Shown: positions 26,177 to 39,677, counted from the first letter of the stretch. The stretch is DNA of 64,000 nucleotides from Aldrovandia affinis (GCA_029706075.1 JAINUG010000229.1:672001-736000), one strand, 5' to 3'. The notes: generated by a model not told the origin, from the letters alone. Translations and numbers: made by a program.

Positions 26177-26290
26177 TTGAGGAGGAATGGAGAAGAAGAG
26201 AGGAGGAATGGAGAAGAAGAGAGGAGGAATGGAGAAGAAGAGAGGAGGAATGGAGAAGAAGAGGAGGAATGGAGAAGAAGAGAGGAGGAG
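26177..26290 (+). repeat. 21-bp coding minisatellite in the GIMAP-A tail
   Basis: About five units of GAGGAGGAATGGAGAAGAAGA encode RREEEW in the original GIMAP frame, giving a charged coiled coil. Fish GIMAPs often carry such tails. GIMAP-B has lost the whole block. Confidence 0.88.
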
Positions 26291-26728
26291 CTGATAGAGA
26301 GGATGGCGACGGTTGGGGTCGATTCAGAGACAGAGGGATCCACTCTGCCAGGCAGGAAGAGGAGGAACAGCCTTGAATTATTACCCCCTTCTAGTGAGTT
26401 CTATTCATAACCTTTTACAGTACAGATTCTATTTTTACAGTTTAGCTGCACATTAAAAGTCCATCACCTCTCCTCAACTCTTTGAGAACACAACTGAACA
26501 ATGTACAGAGTATTTACAACATGACTGTTCTAACTGTGGTGTGCATACACTTTGTACACCTTTTTAATCATGTGCTAATGTGGTATACAAGTCAGCTTAG
26601 CAAACATATATTACATGTACATAAGTAATTTGTTTCATTTACTTTGGGTGAAAAGTATTCATCTGGTTTTCTTATTAAAGTCAAGCTGAATTACACAGAC
26701 AGATTTAGTTTTACAATAGAGAACTCAA

Positions 26729-26920
26729 GGGGCCTCGGGTGGCATAGCAGTAAAGGAACTGCCCGAGTGCAGGTTGCCCACTGCGGTGAGGTTCGATCCC
26801 GGCTGCGCCAGCCCAGCTAAAATAATAATCTCGGAGAGCGGTTCATTGCCGGAAGTGGCTTGTCCCGTAGATGCAGGCGGTGGGCTCCTGGGGGAGGAAA
26901 ACAGGAAAATCTGAAAAACA
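26729..26920 (+). mobile_element. tRNA-derived SINE, unit A copy (shortened)
   Basis: The head GGGTGGCATAGCAGTAAAGG holds a degraded A box; the B box GGTTCGATCCC is at 26790-26800. The body (TTCATTG, AAGTGGCTTGTCCCGTAGAT) matches the longer unit B copy at 50447-50706, but the 3' half has internal deletions. Confidence 0.85.
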
Positions 26921-26979
26921 ACAGAGAACACAAGAAAAGACTCTTAGCTATCTTAGAGAATACAGTGTGGTTGACCTGG

Positions 26980-27696
26980 GGCCTGTCTCATGAAGGAAGT
27001 TCAACATAGTCATGTTATCTCTGCGTTAGCTGGCTACACAAAGCCTAACAAAGGCAATTACGGCTAACCTGTCTCACGATGGTGGTTATGAACTCGCTCT
27101 GTCAACCCTGGTTTTGCTGATCGAGCACGTGAACACAAAAGGGCGGCGTTTGTAACACAGCCAATCACATGCAACATGGAGAGATCAAGAGCACTGTTTC
27201 ACAAAGCAGGATTGGTGGGTTAGCGAGCTAACTTTGGGCTTAACCCTGGGTTTTCAGTCTCACAACTGTGGCTCAGGGCTGCGGTGATGGGAATGTGAGT
27301 GCGATCTATTGCACCAATCACTCAAGAATCGTATGAGAAAATTACACCCCCCTTCTTAACATGCAACAGTACATTTGATTCATTATTGATAGCTACACAC
27401 ATAACTATATAAACTGTATGTTTGCACAGGTTCTCGCATCACCAACAGAATACGTATATGTACGGTGGCTAGAAAACGTAGGGCAATACATACAGTTTGC
27501 TGCACAGTGATCACATGGCTTGAGGTTGCATTTGTGACATGCGGCTCTAGAAGCTTGCAAAATCTGTATTCCTCCGTGGAGAATCTTTATCTCTGATATT
27601 AAAAACTATTACGCAATTCTCTAGGATTGGTGAGGCCATTTTCAGAGAGCTGATTGGTGAGGGGTGGGATTATTATAGGATTGGATCCGTTAGCCT
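26980..27696. repeat. Spacer shared with 56619-57310, no gene seen
   Basis: The interval begins GGGCCTGTCTCATGAAGGAA and contains GCTGATCGAGCACGTGAACA. Nearly the same sequence precedes TRIM-C. Some of it resembles teleost MITE sequence, but I could not define both ends. No coding potential was recognised. Confidence 0.65.
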
Positions 27697-27800
27697 ACAT
27701 TTACATATTCATATCCAGAGCGACTTACAGTTTACATTTTGTTTACATACAATCCATTTATACAGCTGGATATTTTACTAAAGCAATTCAGGTTAAGTGC
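27697..27800 (-). mobile_element. SINE 3' fragment, inverted
   Basis: This is the reverse complement of the body and tail of the SINE at 1447 (ATATCCAGAGCGACTTACAG, then TACAGCTGGATATTTTACT). The tRNA head is missing. It abuts TRIM exon 4 sequence at about 27801, as at 57440. Confidence 0.8.
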
Positions 27801-27865
27801 CAGAATCACTGTCAATCCACGCGTCTCTTTTGATGCTTTGAGGGAAACAAGTCTCTGAACTGAAA

Positions 27866-30738
27866 AGACACAAGTCGATCGATGCCACTGGACACCTGCA
27901 GAGAAGGTCTGCTCATCATGACAAACTGCTGGAGGTTTACTGTCGCATCGTATCAGCAGTGTATCTGTCATCAAAGGAAGGGATGAACACAGAGGCCAAT
28001 GTATACAGTCTCAGCTGCAGCAGGAAGGACTGAGAAACAGGTAAGAACTGTAACTTGTAGTAGCAGGTCTCCTACACATAACACTTACACTTTTTACAGT
28101 GGTGATAGTGACAACCTTTGGTTTATTACCAACATGTATATTTATGAACTGTAGCTCACTGATTTAACATTTTTGTAGTATTTGCAAATGTGAAATAAAT
28201 TGAAAAAGGAAGTGACGTTTTTAGGTCATAAGTTCAGTGACAAAGCAGTAAGAGCAGGAAATGAACACAAGCCACAGTCTCTTCTAGTGACAGCCTGCCC
28301 CCCCGACTCGCCCCACTCCCGAAACGAGAACCACCGGCGTGTGTGATAAGGTTTCATGGTTAATTATAGTGTCATTTTTAATACTTCTGCAAAGTATAAT
28401 TTAACAAATGTGAATGTATTGCAAGATGATATAATAAGGAAAAACCATCTGTCCACAGAACCAGCCCGATGACACAGAGGAAATCCCAACAGAGAATCCA
28501 GGAGAGAGAAGGCGCTGCTGGATCTGAGACAGGCTGCGGATTCACTCACACGGTGGGTACTGACCAGAGGAGAACACAACAGCTGGCTGCTGGATGGAAA
28601 AACCATTTCAGGGCTCAGTCAGGGCTCTCCCAGTCAGCCAGTGAGGAGCCCAGTGTTGGGCCACTTTTCAGCCCTGTGAGGCTCAATCACTGAGCCACAC
28701 TGTGGGAACAGGCTGTCTGGGGCCCCAGTAAGGAAACTGGTGAAAGGCCTGAATTAAAATGCCCGCAGCCCTCCTCTCTGTGTGTCTCTGACGCGCTCTG
28801 CACAAGCAGCAGTGAAGGACAGCGGAGGATCTTTACTGAGCTGATCCGCTGCAGCTTGGGAGAAGGCGCTCTGAGGTGAAGAGGCTGATCAGAGATCAGG
28901 AGAAGGCTGCAGTGAGTCGGGATAAAGGACTCCTTAGAGCAGCTGGAGCAGGAGATTGCTGAGCTCAGGAGAGGCTGAGCTGGAGCAGCTTTCACACAGA
29001 GGATCACATCCATTTCCTCAGGTAACATCACTGGCTCTCTCTCAATCTGCACTGTGTACATACATGGTGAGGTGTGTTCCTTATTTACAGATCTGCTCCT
29101 GGCATCTCCACAGGAATGTGTGAGACTGTTTGGTTCTCTGTCTGTCTGTCTGTCTGTCTGTCTGTAGAGCTGTCAGTCTGTCTGTGACCCTCCTGGACCT
29201 GGAGACCTACCCAAGTCACTGTCAATCTACGTCTCCCTTTGAAACTTTGAGAAACATGTCTCTGAACTGAAAAGCGACTAGAGGACATCTGCAAGGGAAT
29301 TAAGTCAAGATCTCTCAAACAGGTGATAACAGCAGAAATAGTTTTTCTTAATTTTATGTCATCTTTAACATTTAGGAATTATATTAAGCAGTTTCGTCAT
29401 TTTTGTGATAAGGGATATTCCTCAGCGCTGGCAGGATGTTTTTGCAGAATTCTGCATGCGGGTTTCAGCTGGAGCTTTGCCCCATTCAGTGTAGTCTTGT
29501 TGACTGGGTGAACCCCCATTCCACACTTCCATACAACACAATAAGCTTGATAATACTGGATTTAAAAAAAAAAAATTCTAATTCTAATAAGTATACTGTG
29601 TTTAATCTATGGCACCTTATTTTTGTCCTCTCTATGAAGCTTTTAATGGATTAAAACGGATTTTTCATCCAAGGTAGTAGTAACTCAGTTTGAGTTTTCT
29701 GGTCTGTTCATTGCCTCCTTCTTCCTGCTCTCTGTCTGCTCGCCATGGCAGCCAGGAAATGAGCAACATTGTTACAGTTTCAAACCCTCAGATCAACTGT
29801 CACTGCTGTTTAAGCAAACTGCCAAAACTACTGAGCCTCCAGTGTCATACCATATATAATACTCACACTTTCATTTCATTTGTTATTAACCCTGGATGAG
29901 CTCAGTTTGCATTTACCTGCATTTTATTGGTTAAAGTATCTTCCCATTTCTCCAGGAAATATGATAGAAAATTCATTTTAGGAGCTCATCTTTCTTGTGA
30001 TCTCTCTACAGTGAAAAAAGTCCATATTCTAGAGCCCAGGACCAGAGAGGACTTCTTACAATGTGAGTATGTAATTAAAACTAATTAAAAACAATTTTTA
30101 AACATTTAAAAAATATATTTAATTAAAGCGTGTGTAAAATGTGTAGAGATGTAATGTGATGCTTATGATCAGTGAGCTCTCTTCTCTCCTTCTTCTCCTC
30201 ATCAGATTCCTGTCAGCTCACACTGGACCCCAAGACAGCGCATAGACTCCTCCATCTGTCTGAGGGGAACAGAGAGGTGACATGGGTGAACTCAGCCATC
30301 ATATACTGATCACCCAGAGAGATTGAGCAACTGGGACCAAGTGCATGTGCAGAGAGGGTCTGTCTGGGTGTCTTACTGGGAGGCTGAGTGGAAGGGGAGG
30401 AGGAGGGGGTTTATATAGCAGTCTCATATAAAGTGATCAGCAGGAAAGGATGGGATGTTGTTCACAGTGCTCTGGACATAATGACAAGTCCTGGAGTTTG
30501 GCCTGCTCTCCTTTCAGTTGCTCTTTCTGGCACAATAAAGAGCACACTGTACTCCCCTGCCCGCCCCTCCTCCAGAATAGGAGTGTATCTGGATCACGGG
30601 GCAGGTACTCTGTCCTTCTACAACGTCTCTGACACAATGACCCTCCTCCACAGAGTCAGACCACATTCACTCAGCCCCCTCTATCCTGGGTTTGTGTTTG
30701 ATTATGGCTCTTCTGTAAAACTGTGTGATCTGGGATGA
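27866..30738 (+). pseudogene. TRIM-B: 5'-truncated, frameshifted TRIM copy
   Basis: Counterparts of all TRIM-A exons can be placed: 27866-28040 (second half of exon 1), 28459-28552, about 28791-29021, 29168-29321, 30012-30062 and 30206-30738. The first half of exon 1 (B-box 1) is absent because the duplication breakpoint lies within it. Small indels break B-box 2, the coiled coil (94 instead of 96 bp; the acceptor AG of the 234-bp exon is lost) and the middle of SPRY. The SPRY ends LDHGAGTLSF and VKLCDLG are preserved. Some indels could be assembly error, but the 5' truncation is structural. Confidence 0.85.
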
Positions 30739-30997
30739 GGAGAAGAAATCAAAAGGGGAAAACTCTCCAAGAGACAAAATGTTTGAAAGAAAATAAACAA
30801 CATGCTTAAAATGATTAAACAAATGAATTAATAAAACATTTTAAAAAATATGATATAAATATAAAGTGCATTTCCTTTTATCAATAAGTTCAAAAAGTCT
30901 TTTTGGGGGATGTGTGTTTGTGGTGAGGAGTGATTTTCTCTTAAGGAACTTCCTGTAGGGTCAGGTGAAACTAGAGAAACCAAAGACACGCTGAGAG

Positions 30998-31048
<51 letters not shown>

Positions 31049-33069
31049 ACACACTAACACACACACACACTCACACTCTCACACACACACACATACTTAC
31101 TTAGGCCACCTTTGGGGACACCCAATTCTGAATGAGTTAGAAAGAAAATAACAGCTGGACTGCAGTCCAGTGGATGTCAGTATTATGAAAATCACTTGAT
31201 ATTTTTGTAGAAGCTTTTTTGTTAGTATGAAATTTTGCCTTGAAATTGGGCACAAGTATTTTTAAAGTCATTTTTGGGGTCACAGCTGTGTACACACACA
31301 CACAAACTAATGAAAGCCACCTTAGGTGTCTTAAATTTATTTTGGGGACAAGTCCAATTTAAGCTTATGATATTAATTTTCTTTCTACACTTCTATAGCT
31401 CATGTTTAATATTGAATTAACATATATATTGTGATATCAGTTAGGCATTAGTGAACCAGGAAGCCAAATGTATAAATTATATATAATCATCTGAATGTAC
31501 TTACAAAATGACTTGGGCAATAAATCATCGCTGGTACTAGGTAGTATCAATCAAATTAGAAAAATAAGGCATACTTACAAAATTGGCTGGCCAAGACTAG
31601 GTTCTTACAGCAACTCACGTCACTGCTCACAACTCAAGACACATCAACTTGCTCTTGTGTTCACAACCATATTCAAACAAGGGAGTAGGACTATAGTCCT
31701 AACATTTTACTATCAGGAGTGGCACGAATCCTCCCTTCATTTAAGAGACTTAAGAGACTTGCCTTTCATTTCTGCCTTAAGCGGGAGCAACAGGATGGGC
31801 TGTGCTTTTCCACAGTCTAATTGTGTAATAGTTATGAACAGAATTCCCAATGCAAGTATACACTTCACATTTCTATTTTAAGAGCTTTTTGAAAAAGTAA
31901 GGCCGAAAAAAGCCCAATCCTCAAAGTCTACATCAACCGCGTCGGAAAAGCACGAGTCAGATCAACACGTCATAGAGAACGGAAGAGGGGATTATGGCGT
32001 GACACTGTACTGAAATGCACTGAGCGTATAACGACAATATTCTACACTCTTAGAAATAACTTTATTTGATTAATAGTAACGGTAATACAACATTCTGGTG
32101 GAATAAATTGTTGGGACAAAGGATGAATTATACATTCTAACTCAAAATCCATATTTGTTTATGAAAAAAAGACAAATGCATTGGTGAAGAACACTCACCC
32201 TGTTGACCTCCATTACTGCAGAGACTCGGGGTTTTGGACGAGCGACACCAGTGTCTGGAGCACCAGGGACGCGAGCATTAAAACCAGCTTTCCACTGCTC
32301 GTAGCCGTCGTAGTCGGTCGGTATAAAGTGGACACGCCTGGGGTTCCCTTAACCCAGTCTGCTCGCTTGATACTGGCACAGCGATCCCCTGGACACGATC
32401 GGTAACTGGCCAGCTAGCTGCTATAACTAGCAGGCTAGCAGTTAGCAGAGCTAGCTCAGATCGTGTTCCATCTATTACAGCACATAAATTGCATTGTGGG
32501 TAGATTTATGAAGATTTGGCAGATTCTTGAGTTATGTTTTTAAACTTCAAATATGCATATGTGTTTTCAAATAAATATGATCACAAACTTACTATGATAT
32601 AGTTAGGGGGTATTTGAGAGACATGTGTCATCACTTTTGCAAGGTAAATTCGCTGGTGCCTACACTATACTATTCAACTGTATGGAACAACTGTATGGAA
32701 CAACTGCATGGAACAACTGCATGGAAACAGACACCAGATTAAATGCCTTGTGAATTGTGCTTTACTCACTCACAATATTCTGCAACAACGTACAGTAAAT
32801 ATCATCTGAACATTTTAACCAACATTGATGTGGCTTTTTTTTCTTGTTTGTTTAAAAAAAAGAAAGATGTTTAACAAACATATTGGGCATGATTTACCTA
32901 TAAGCGTGGGAGTCAGCATTCTAGTCTAGTCAAGGGCGGGAAAATCACTGCTACTACAGCCTGTCATCTAGCGTTGGGAATTACACCTGCCCAGAATGAA
33001 TAATGATGGTTAGTTTTGTGATAACAATGCAGGCGTGTAAATATTTTTGTTTGCTGATTAAATGCGCTA
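30739..33069. other. Unit B counterpart of 8038-10383, no gene
   Basis: This matches unit A closely. It has a CA array at about 31000-31093 and the 13-bp tandem repeat near 32675-32727. No coding or RNA feature was recognised. Confidence 0.7.
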
Positions 33070-33292
33070 TGTAATTAAGCAAAATGTTAAGATTATGGGA
33101 AATTGATTTAAATAAAAACATTTAAAACTGCTTTTAAGCATTATGCTTTTCAACTGTTTTACTTTCCCCAAAGTTTTAAGATTGCTTCTTAAAACGAATT
33201 TTGAAAACAAAACCATTTTTAATGAAAAAGCCATTTTAATTGTTTATATTTAAATTAATTTCCCATAATCTTAACATTTTGCTTACTTGCTT
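33070..33292. repeat. Inverted repeat, unit B copy
   Basis: The arms (AAAATGTTAAGATTATGGGA and complement) match 10384-10592, and the minisatellite again follows directly. Confidence 0.7.
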
Positions 33293-33299
33293 ACTTAGA

Positions 33300-34227
33300 G
33301 TGCGGTTCTGTGTGCTCAGTAGGTAGAGCATGGTTCTGTGGCTCAGTAGGTAGAGCGTGGTTCTGTGTGGCTCAGGAGGTAGAGCGTGGTTCTGTGTGGC
33401 TCAGTAGGTAGAGCGTGGTTCTGTGTGGCTCAGTAGGTAGATTGTGGTTCTGTGTGGCTCAGTAGGTAAAGTATGGTTCTGTGTGGCTCAGTAGGTAGAG
33501 CGTGGTTCTGTGTGGCTCAGGAGGTAGAGCGTGGTTCTGTGTGGCTCAGTAGGTAGAGTGTGGTTCTGTGTGGCTCAGTAGGTAGAGCATGGTTCTGTGT
33601 GGCTCAGTAGGTAAAGTGTGGTTCTGTGTGGCTCAGTAGGTAGAGCATGGTTCTGTGTGTCTCAGTGGGTAGGCGTGGTTCTGTGTGGCTCCAGAGGTAG
33701 AGCGTGGTTCTGTGTGGCTCAGTAGGTAGAGTGTGGTTCTGTGTGTCTCAGGAGGTAGAGCATGGTTCTGTGTGGCTCAGGAGGTAGAGCGTGGTTCTGT
33801 GTGGCTGGCTCAGTAGGTAAAGTGTGGTTCTGTGTGTCTCAGGAGGTAGAGCATGGTTCTGTGTGGCTCAGGAGGTAGGCGTGGTTCTGTGTGGCTCAGT
33901 AGGTACAGTGTGTGGTTCTGTGTGGCTCAGTAGGTAGAGCATGGTTCTGTGGCTCAGTAGGTAGAGTGTGGTTCTGTGTGTCTCAGGAGGTAGGCATGGT
34001 TCTGTGTGGCTCAGTAGGTAGAGCGTGGTTCTGTGGCTCAGTAGGTGAGTGGTTCTGTGTGTCTCAGGAGGTAGAGCATGGTTCTGTGTGGCTCAGTAGG
34101 TAGAGCGTGGTTCTGTGTGGCTCAGTAGGTAGAGTGTGGTTCTGTGTGTCTCAGTAGGTAGAGTGGTTCTGTGTGGCTCAGTAGGTAGAGCGTGGTTCTG
34201 TGTGGCTCAGTAGGTAGAGCGTGGTTC
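33300..34227 (+). repeat. SINE A-box minisatellite, unit B copy
   Basis: Same 29-bp unit as at 10610, about 32 copies, with more length variation between units (for example GGTAGGCGTGG and a GGCTGGCTCAG unit). It ends in the same SINE. Confidence 0.92.
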
Positions 34228-34376
34228 TGTGTGGCTCAGTAGGTAGAGCATGGCCTTGACAAGGCTTAGGTTGTGGGTTTCAATTCCCACTGTGACCACA
34301 TATACAGAAAAATGTATGCATTCACTACTGTAAGTTGCTTTGGATAAAGCGTCTGCTAAATGGCGCATATATATAT
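34228..34376 (+). mobile_element. tRNA-derived SINE, unit B copy
   Basis: The A box TGGCTCAGTAGG is followed by the B box GGTTTCAATTCCC, with one extra T compared with unit A. An L2-like tail and (AT)n follow. Confidence 0.82.
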
Positions 34377-34694
34377 ATCTCTTTTAAGAACTGACTGTCA
34401 GTGTGTGAGACACTGACAGTAAATAATATAAGAATAGTTTGTGAGAGTGTGTGATTGTGAGTGAGTGTGAGACCGACTGTGTGTGTGGGTGTGGGAGAGA
34501 AGAGGAGGGGAGAACATACACTCACACTGTGCCTGTTACATATATAGAAAATGTATTGAAATCCTGTTATTAGCAGCACATGTGATGTGCGCTGGCGCCA
34601 TTAGCTGGACGAAAAAAAGACTGCATGCTGGCTTTTGCCCCAAGTTCCAAACGGCACAATTTATGCTTGTAAAAGGCCACCAAATCTCTATTTT

Positions 34695-36170
34695 TTATTT
34701 TATTTATTTATTTCTGTAGCACCTTCCCAGCAACACAGCACAAAGTGGGATTAAAATAAAAGACAAAAAATAGACAGAGCATAAAACAAACGAGAATATA
34801 AAATAATAGAAACTCAGGTTAAAAGGTTGTAACAGCAAGTGTGTAAAAGTATGTTTTTAAAAGGGTTTTAAAGGAGGACACTGAAACAGCTGTTCTAATA
34901 TCTACCTGGAAGGCTGTTTGATAGAAAGCTCTCACCTTTAGTTTTCAGCCTAGACTCAGACAGCCAGCAGTGCCTTATCAGATGATCAGTGGCCGTCTGC
35001 TATGGTAAGGTGACAGTAGCTCAGTGATATATTCTGGTGCCGAACCATGCCTTGCTTTGTAAGTAATTAATAACATTTTTAAATCAATTCTAAAAACTCA
35101 ACTGGGAGCCAGTGCAAAGAAGCCAAGATTGGGGTAAAGTGAGATCTCCTATTTGTCCTGGGTAGCAGCCTAGCCGCTGAGTTTTGCCCTAGTGGAACCG
35201 GGCCAGAGTTGGCTCAAACATGTATATAGGCAATTACAATAATCTAACCTAGAGGAAATAAAAGCATATAATTTTCTCAGTGTCTTTACCACGACAAGAA
35301 TGACCTAAATAGTTCTTAGCTGGTGACAGCATGAAAGCTGAACTAACTTTTGTATGTTGGTTAAAATTGAGATGGGGTTAAAAAATCACACCATGGATTC
35401 TCGAAGTAGGCTTTACATTGAAACAAAAGCCAAGATTCAACTGGATTTGATTGGAGCCAAACTAACATTTGATTGGAGACCAGAATCAGTGCTTCAGTTA
35501 AAAGCATGAATTAACTTCTCAGCATCTGTTGAGTTAAAAGCGTCTGTACTTCTTGGGTGGACAAATGCTGTTTTGGTCACCTTGTTTATGTTTATGTAGG
35601 TTTAAAACTTAAATCAGTCTAAGAGTACATAGACTTGTTACTTCCAATTTATTCTGATAACTAACATTGAAAGTGTCCTTTTGGCTTTGGGGCAACTAAT
35701 AGTATTTCTGTCTATTTAGATTTTAAGACATGTGCTAATATTGTTTAATTGCGTGAATGACTGACTAAATCAACTCAAATTGTAAATGTATTATAATAAT
35801 ACTAACCTACGAAATGAGCAGTATTAGTTTCCTCTCAGCAAGTACATAAAGGGTATATATGCAATTGAAATAAGTTGAGACAACTGCAACAAGTTATGTA
35901 TGTTTTTACCGATGTTTGGGTCTCTTGAAATTTAATAACAAATTATCTCACCGCAATATATTAAATTTAAACCATTCAGAGATATTAGTCACCTGACATT
36001 ATTAAAATGCTGTGGCCATTATTGTTAAATGCAATTATCAAAGAGAATAAAACCTGAAGCATTTTGTTTTGCAGCAACAAGAGTCTTCTCATGTCCATTA
36101 GCCATTTAGTCTACATGCATCAGTGTGTGTGCCAGTACACCTGTTTAACTGGGGTATTTCTTTAGACAAG
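34695..36170 (-). mobile_element. Degenerate L2/Rex1-group LINE, unit B copy
   Basis: It is homologous to 12005-13500. The 3' half (34700-35650) aligns readily. From about 35690 to 36170 the match becomes poor, with many substitutions, unlike its surroundings. No long open frame remains. Confidence 0.78.
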
Positions 36171-36493
36171 TCGCCTCACCTTGAGCAAGACAATTCTCAT
36201 TCGCCTCCTTCGAGATGGAATTACTTACACGTTCTGGAGACACCCTTACGTGCTTCACGGTGAACTCGAGAGCCAGCCTAAAGAAGTGAAATAACTAGTA
36301 ACTTAATTTAATTAAGTGAATCCTTAAATAGTTACCACTATCATTAGTAAATCTGTAAAGTATCTTAATCATAACTTTATATTTCATACCAGGAACCAAT
36401 TAGTTGCCTTTCTTTGTACTTCTTCCAACATCTCCTATGTCTTTCTTAGAGTGTGGTTCCTGAAAGTCTCTCTCTCTCACACACACACACACC

Positions 36494-36572
<79 letters not shown>

Positions 36573-37135
36573 CAGTGGCTATCTTTTGAAACAAACTTTT
36601 AGTCACTGCCCTAGCATGAGTGAAATAGTATCCAATGCACCTGTCTTCCTGTGCTTGCGGCTTGTAGCGTTATCGCCGGCGTAGACACACAGGCTCCGGG
36701 CTGAGTAACAAGCAAGCAACAAAGTATCCGGATGGCCGTGTAGTGATGTGGTAGTAATATATCAAGTTCAAAAGGTGTATAAAAAAGCGATTCAAATGTT
36801 TCAATTAGAAAAGTGCAAACAAACAAAAGATGCGAGTGATTCAGTGTGTTTGAAAAAGCAGTGCTTCCACGCTTACTAGGACGCTCTTTCCCAACAAAAA
36901 CACTTCCTTATATTGTGTCAAATATCAATATACGGGTTTTCTGTTGTAATTCTTGCAGATTTTGAGGATTGTTTGTTGCTGTTTCGGTCGTTGGGATTAT
37001 TGGGATTGTGTTTTCTATTGTTGATTGTGTTTTTGCCGTTTGTCATCGGAAAGGATAAATGGATTTGCTCTTAAATTTAATAAAATGGCAATTTCTCTCT
37101 CTCTCTCTCCCTCTTAATTGTCATTAACCCTGGAT
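36171..37135. other. Unit B counterpart of 13500-14547, CA microsatellite
   Basis: It holds a (CA)n array at about 36478-36570. No gene was recognised. Confidence 0.7.
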
Positions 37136-37690
37136 GAAGCTCAGTTTGCATTTCCCTGCATTTTGTTGGTTAAAATATCTTCCTTTTCTCAGGGAAAAAC
37201 TTCATCTTTAGGAGCTCATCTCTTGTGATCTCTACAGTGGAAGAAGTCCATATTCTAGAGCCCAGGACCAGAGAGGACTTCTTTAATGTGAATCTGTAAT
37301 TCAAACTAAGTTAAAACAATAAGGCAACATGAGAATAGGTGAAAAATGTTGGAATTTGAAATACACTGTGTGAAGACAGTTACTAAGAATGATATGTTTA
37401 AAAGAAACAATGATACAAAGGGAAAGAAAATAACAAGTACAACAAAAATAGAAAATATTTAATTTAACGTGTGTAAGAGATGTAATGTGATTATTATGAT
37501 TACCAGAGCTCTCTTCTCTCCTTCTCCTCCATCAGATTCCTGTCGCTCACTGGGCCCAAGACAGCGTGTAGGCGCCTCCGTCTGTCATATCCTGATCACC
37601 CAGAGATTCGACCGCTGGGCAGTGCTGTGCAGAGAGGGTCTGTCTGGATGTTCTTACTGGGAGGCTGAGTGGAGTGGGGGCGTTTATATA
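37136..37690 (+). pseudogene. TRIM 3' fragment, unit B copy
   Basis: It holds the PRY exon near 37238-37287 (donor changed to GTGAAT) and the start of the SPRY exon near 37536-37690, cut by the same Tc1 relic. It has extra small deletions compared with 14548-15129. Confidence 0.82.
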
Positions 37691-38310
37691 CAGTCCAGAT
37701 CCATAAGTATTTGGACAGTGACACAATTTTCATCATTTTGGCTCTGTGCGCCCAGCACAATGGTTGAAATGAAACAATCAAGATGTGCTTTAGAGGTATA
37801 GACTTTCAGCTTTAATTTAGGGGTTTGTCAAAAATATTGCTTATGAACCATGTAGGAATTACAGCCATTTGTATACATAGCCCCCCCAATTTTAGGGGCT
37901 CAAAAGTAATTGGACAGGCTTCTTTTAATCGTAAATTAAATTTTCATTTTTAATACTTGGTTGCAAATCCTTTGCAGTCAATGACTGCCTGAAGTCTGGA
38001 AAATAACCCATAGACATCACCAGACGCTGGGTTTCTTCCTGGTGATGCTCTGCCAGGCCTTTTACTGCCACTGTCTTCAGTTCCTGCTTGTTCTTCAGGT
38101 CAGGTGATTGGATTTGATATTGCAGAACATTCCACTTCTTTGCCTTAAAAAGTATTAAGAAAGCTTTCGCAGTATGCTTCGGTCATTGTCCATCAGCACT
38201 GTGAAGCGCCGGCCCAATGAGTTTTGAAGCATTTGGCAGATAATATAGCCCTATACACTTCAGAATTCATCCTGCTGCTTTTGTCAGCAGTCACATCATC
38301 AATAAATAGG
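37691..38310 (-). mobile_element. Tc1-like relic, unit B copy
   Basis: Same terminus (CAGATCCATAAGTATTTGG) and the same minus-strand transposase scraps as 15130-15740, with further indels. Confidence 0.82.
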
Positions 38311-39039
38311 ACTAAAACATTTCAAACAATAAAAGAATCATTGAAAGTTCCAAATCAACACTCAACATAATTATCTTCCACAAAATGAATAATATAATAG
38401 GCCCTTATGAATGAAAAGAAAACGAAGTTCTGCAATTAGCCCCTCTGCTTACTGTAAACCACTTGATAATGAATAAACTGAAACCTGCACGTTGTTAACG
38501 TCATTATAGTCTTGTTTCTCCATGCCGTGAAATACACTGTCAGTGGGCGTGTTCAGGACGTTGCTTGAACAACCACCTCACTCTGCGCTGTGCTGTTGTT
38601 TAGGCGATGGGGAGATCTTGCTGGTTTTCTGTCAGCATATAGTGAAGCCTGCTCTGCTCAGCTCCATGTGGTTACCTGGCACAATAGGTCTGTTCCTGTC
38701 CAGCACAGGGCATACGTAACGTAAAACAAACAATACAAACAAAACAAACGAACGATTTCCAAATATAAGTCAAACTAGCAAATGTAAAATGCACCTATGT
38801 GTAAAAACACGCTTTTTAGATTTTTACCTCAGTTAAAGGTTAATGGCTGTGACATAGTTTTTCAGATAGCAAAGAGTTCACGCGCTCAAACTCCACCTCC
38901 TTAAACAAACACTTTCACTTTCACATCCACAGCCTTCTGGAATAACGCGTTAACAAGCACAGACACCATTTTATGGGGTGGATTGAGAACTTCTACACAC
39001 CTCGATTCCTGGAACAGAGCAGAAACAGGTATGTTGGAG

Positions 39040-39103
<64 letters not shown>

Positions 39104-39387
39104 AACACACACACACACACACACTCTCTCTCTCTCTAAGCAGTAACATACAGTTACATCAGTGGTAGTTATAGTTCAGCAACAATACTTAGCGAATTGG
39201 CACAGTGGACCTTAGAACAACACACCTGGACACTTATAATGCAAAAGTGTTGATGTTATATCTGTGTGGAATCTTACAAAGGTTCCCTTGCCTTGAAACA
39301 AAGATCTAAACAGCCTGGGTGCTCTACTGCCAAAAGGACTCGTGACTTTGTCCCGTAGTCCCAGGAGTGGGGTAGGGAAGGCAGAGG
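38311..39387. other. Unit B counterpart of 15741-16840
   Basis: Non-coding, with a (CA)n array at about 39041-39122. No gene was recognised. Confidence 0.7.
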
Positions 39388-39677
39388 CAGAGGCGTAGCG
39401 TGGTATGGTGCGTCGCACCAGGCGCAAGATTTTGAGGGGCGCAAAATTTAAGAAAACGTTAAAAACAAAACCTTTTTTGCACCGTGGGACCGGTTCCGGA
39501 GGGGCGCAATTATTTCCTCGCGCACCCCCGTGCAGGTGTCTCGAGGGGCGCAATTATTTCGTCCGCGAAATACATAAACTGGTCTCAGCTTTTTCGCGTA
39601 GCACCCCCCGTCGACAGAAAATGGGGCGCCGTTTACGTGGCTCGCACCGGGTGCTGGCAACCCACGCTACGCCATCG
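39388..39677. mobile_element. hAT-type MITE, unit B copy
   Basis: Same termini and same 8-bp flanks (GGCAGAGG at 39380-39387 and 39678-39685) as 16841-17139. It therefore inserted before the segmental duplication. Confidence 0.88.

Noticed and set aside
26092-26343. Serine/leucine-rich minus-strand frame
   Set aside because: It is the antisense of the RREEEW minisatellite in GIMAP-A.
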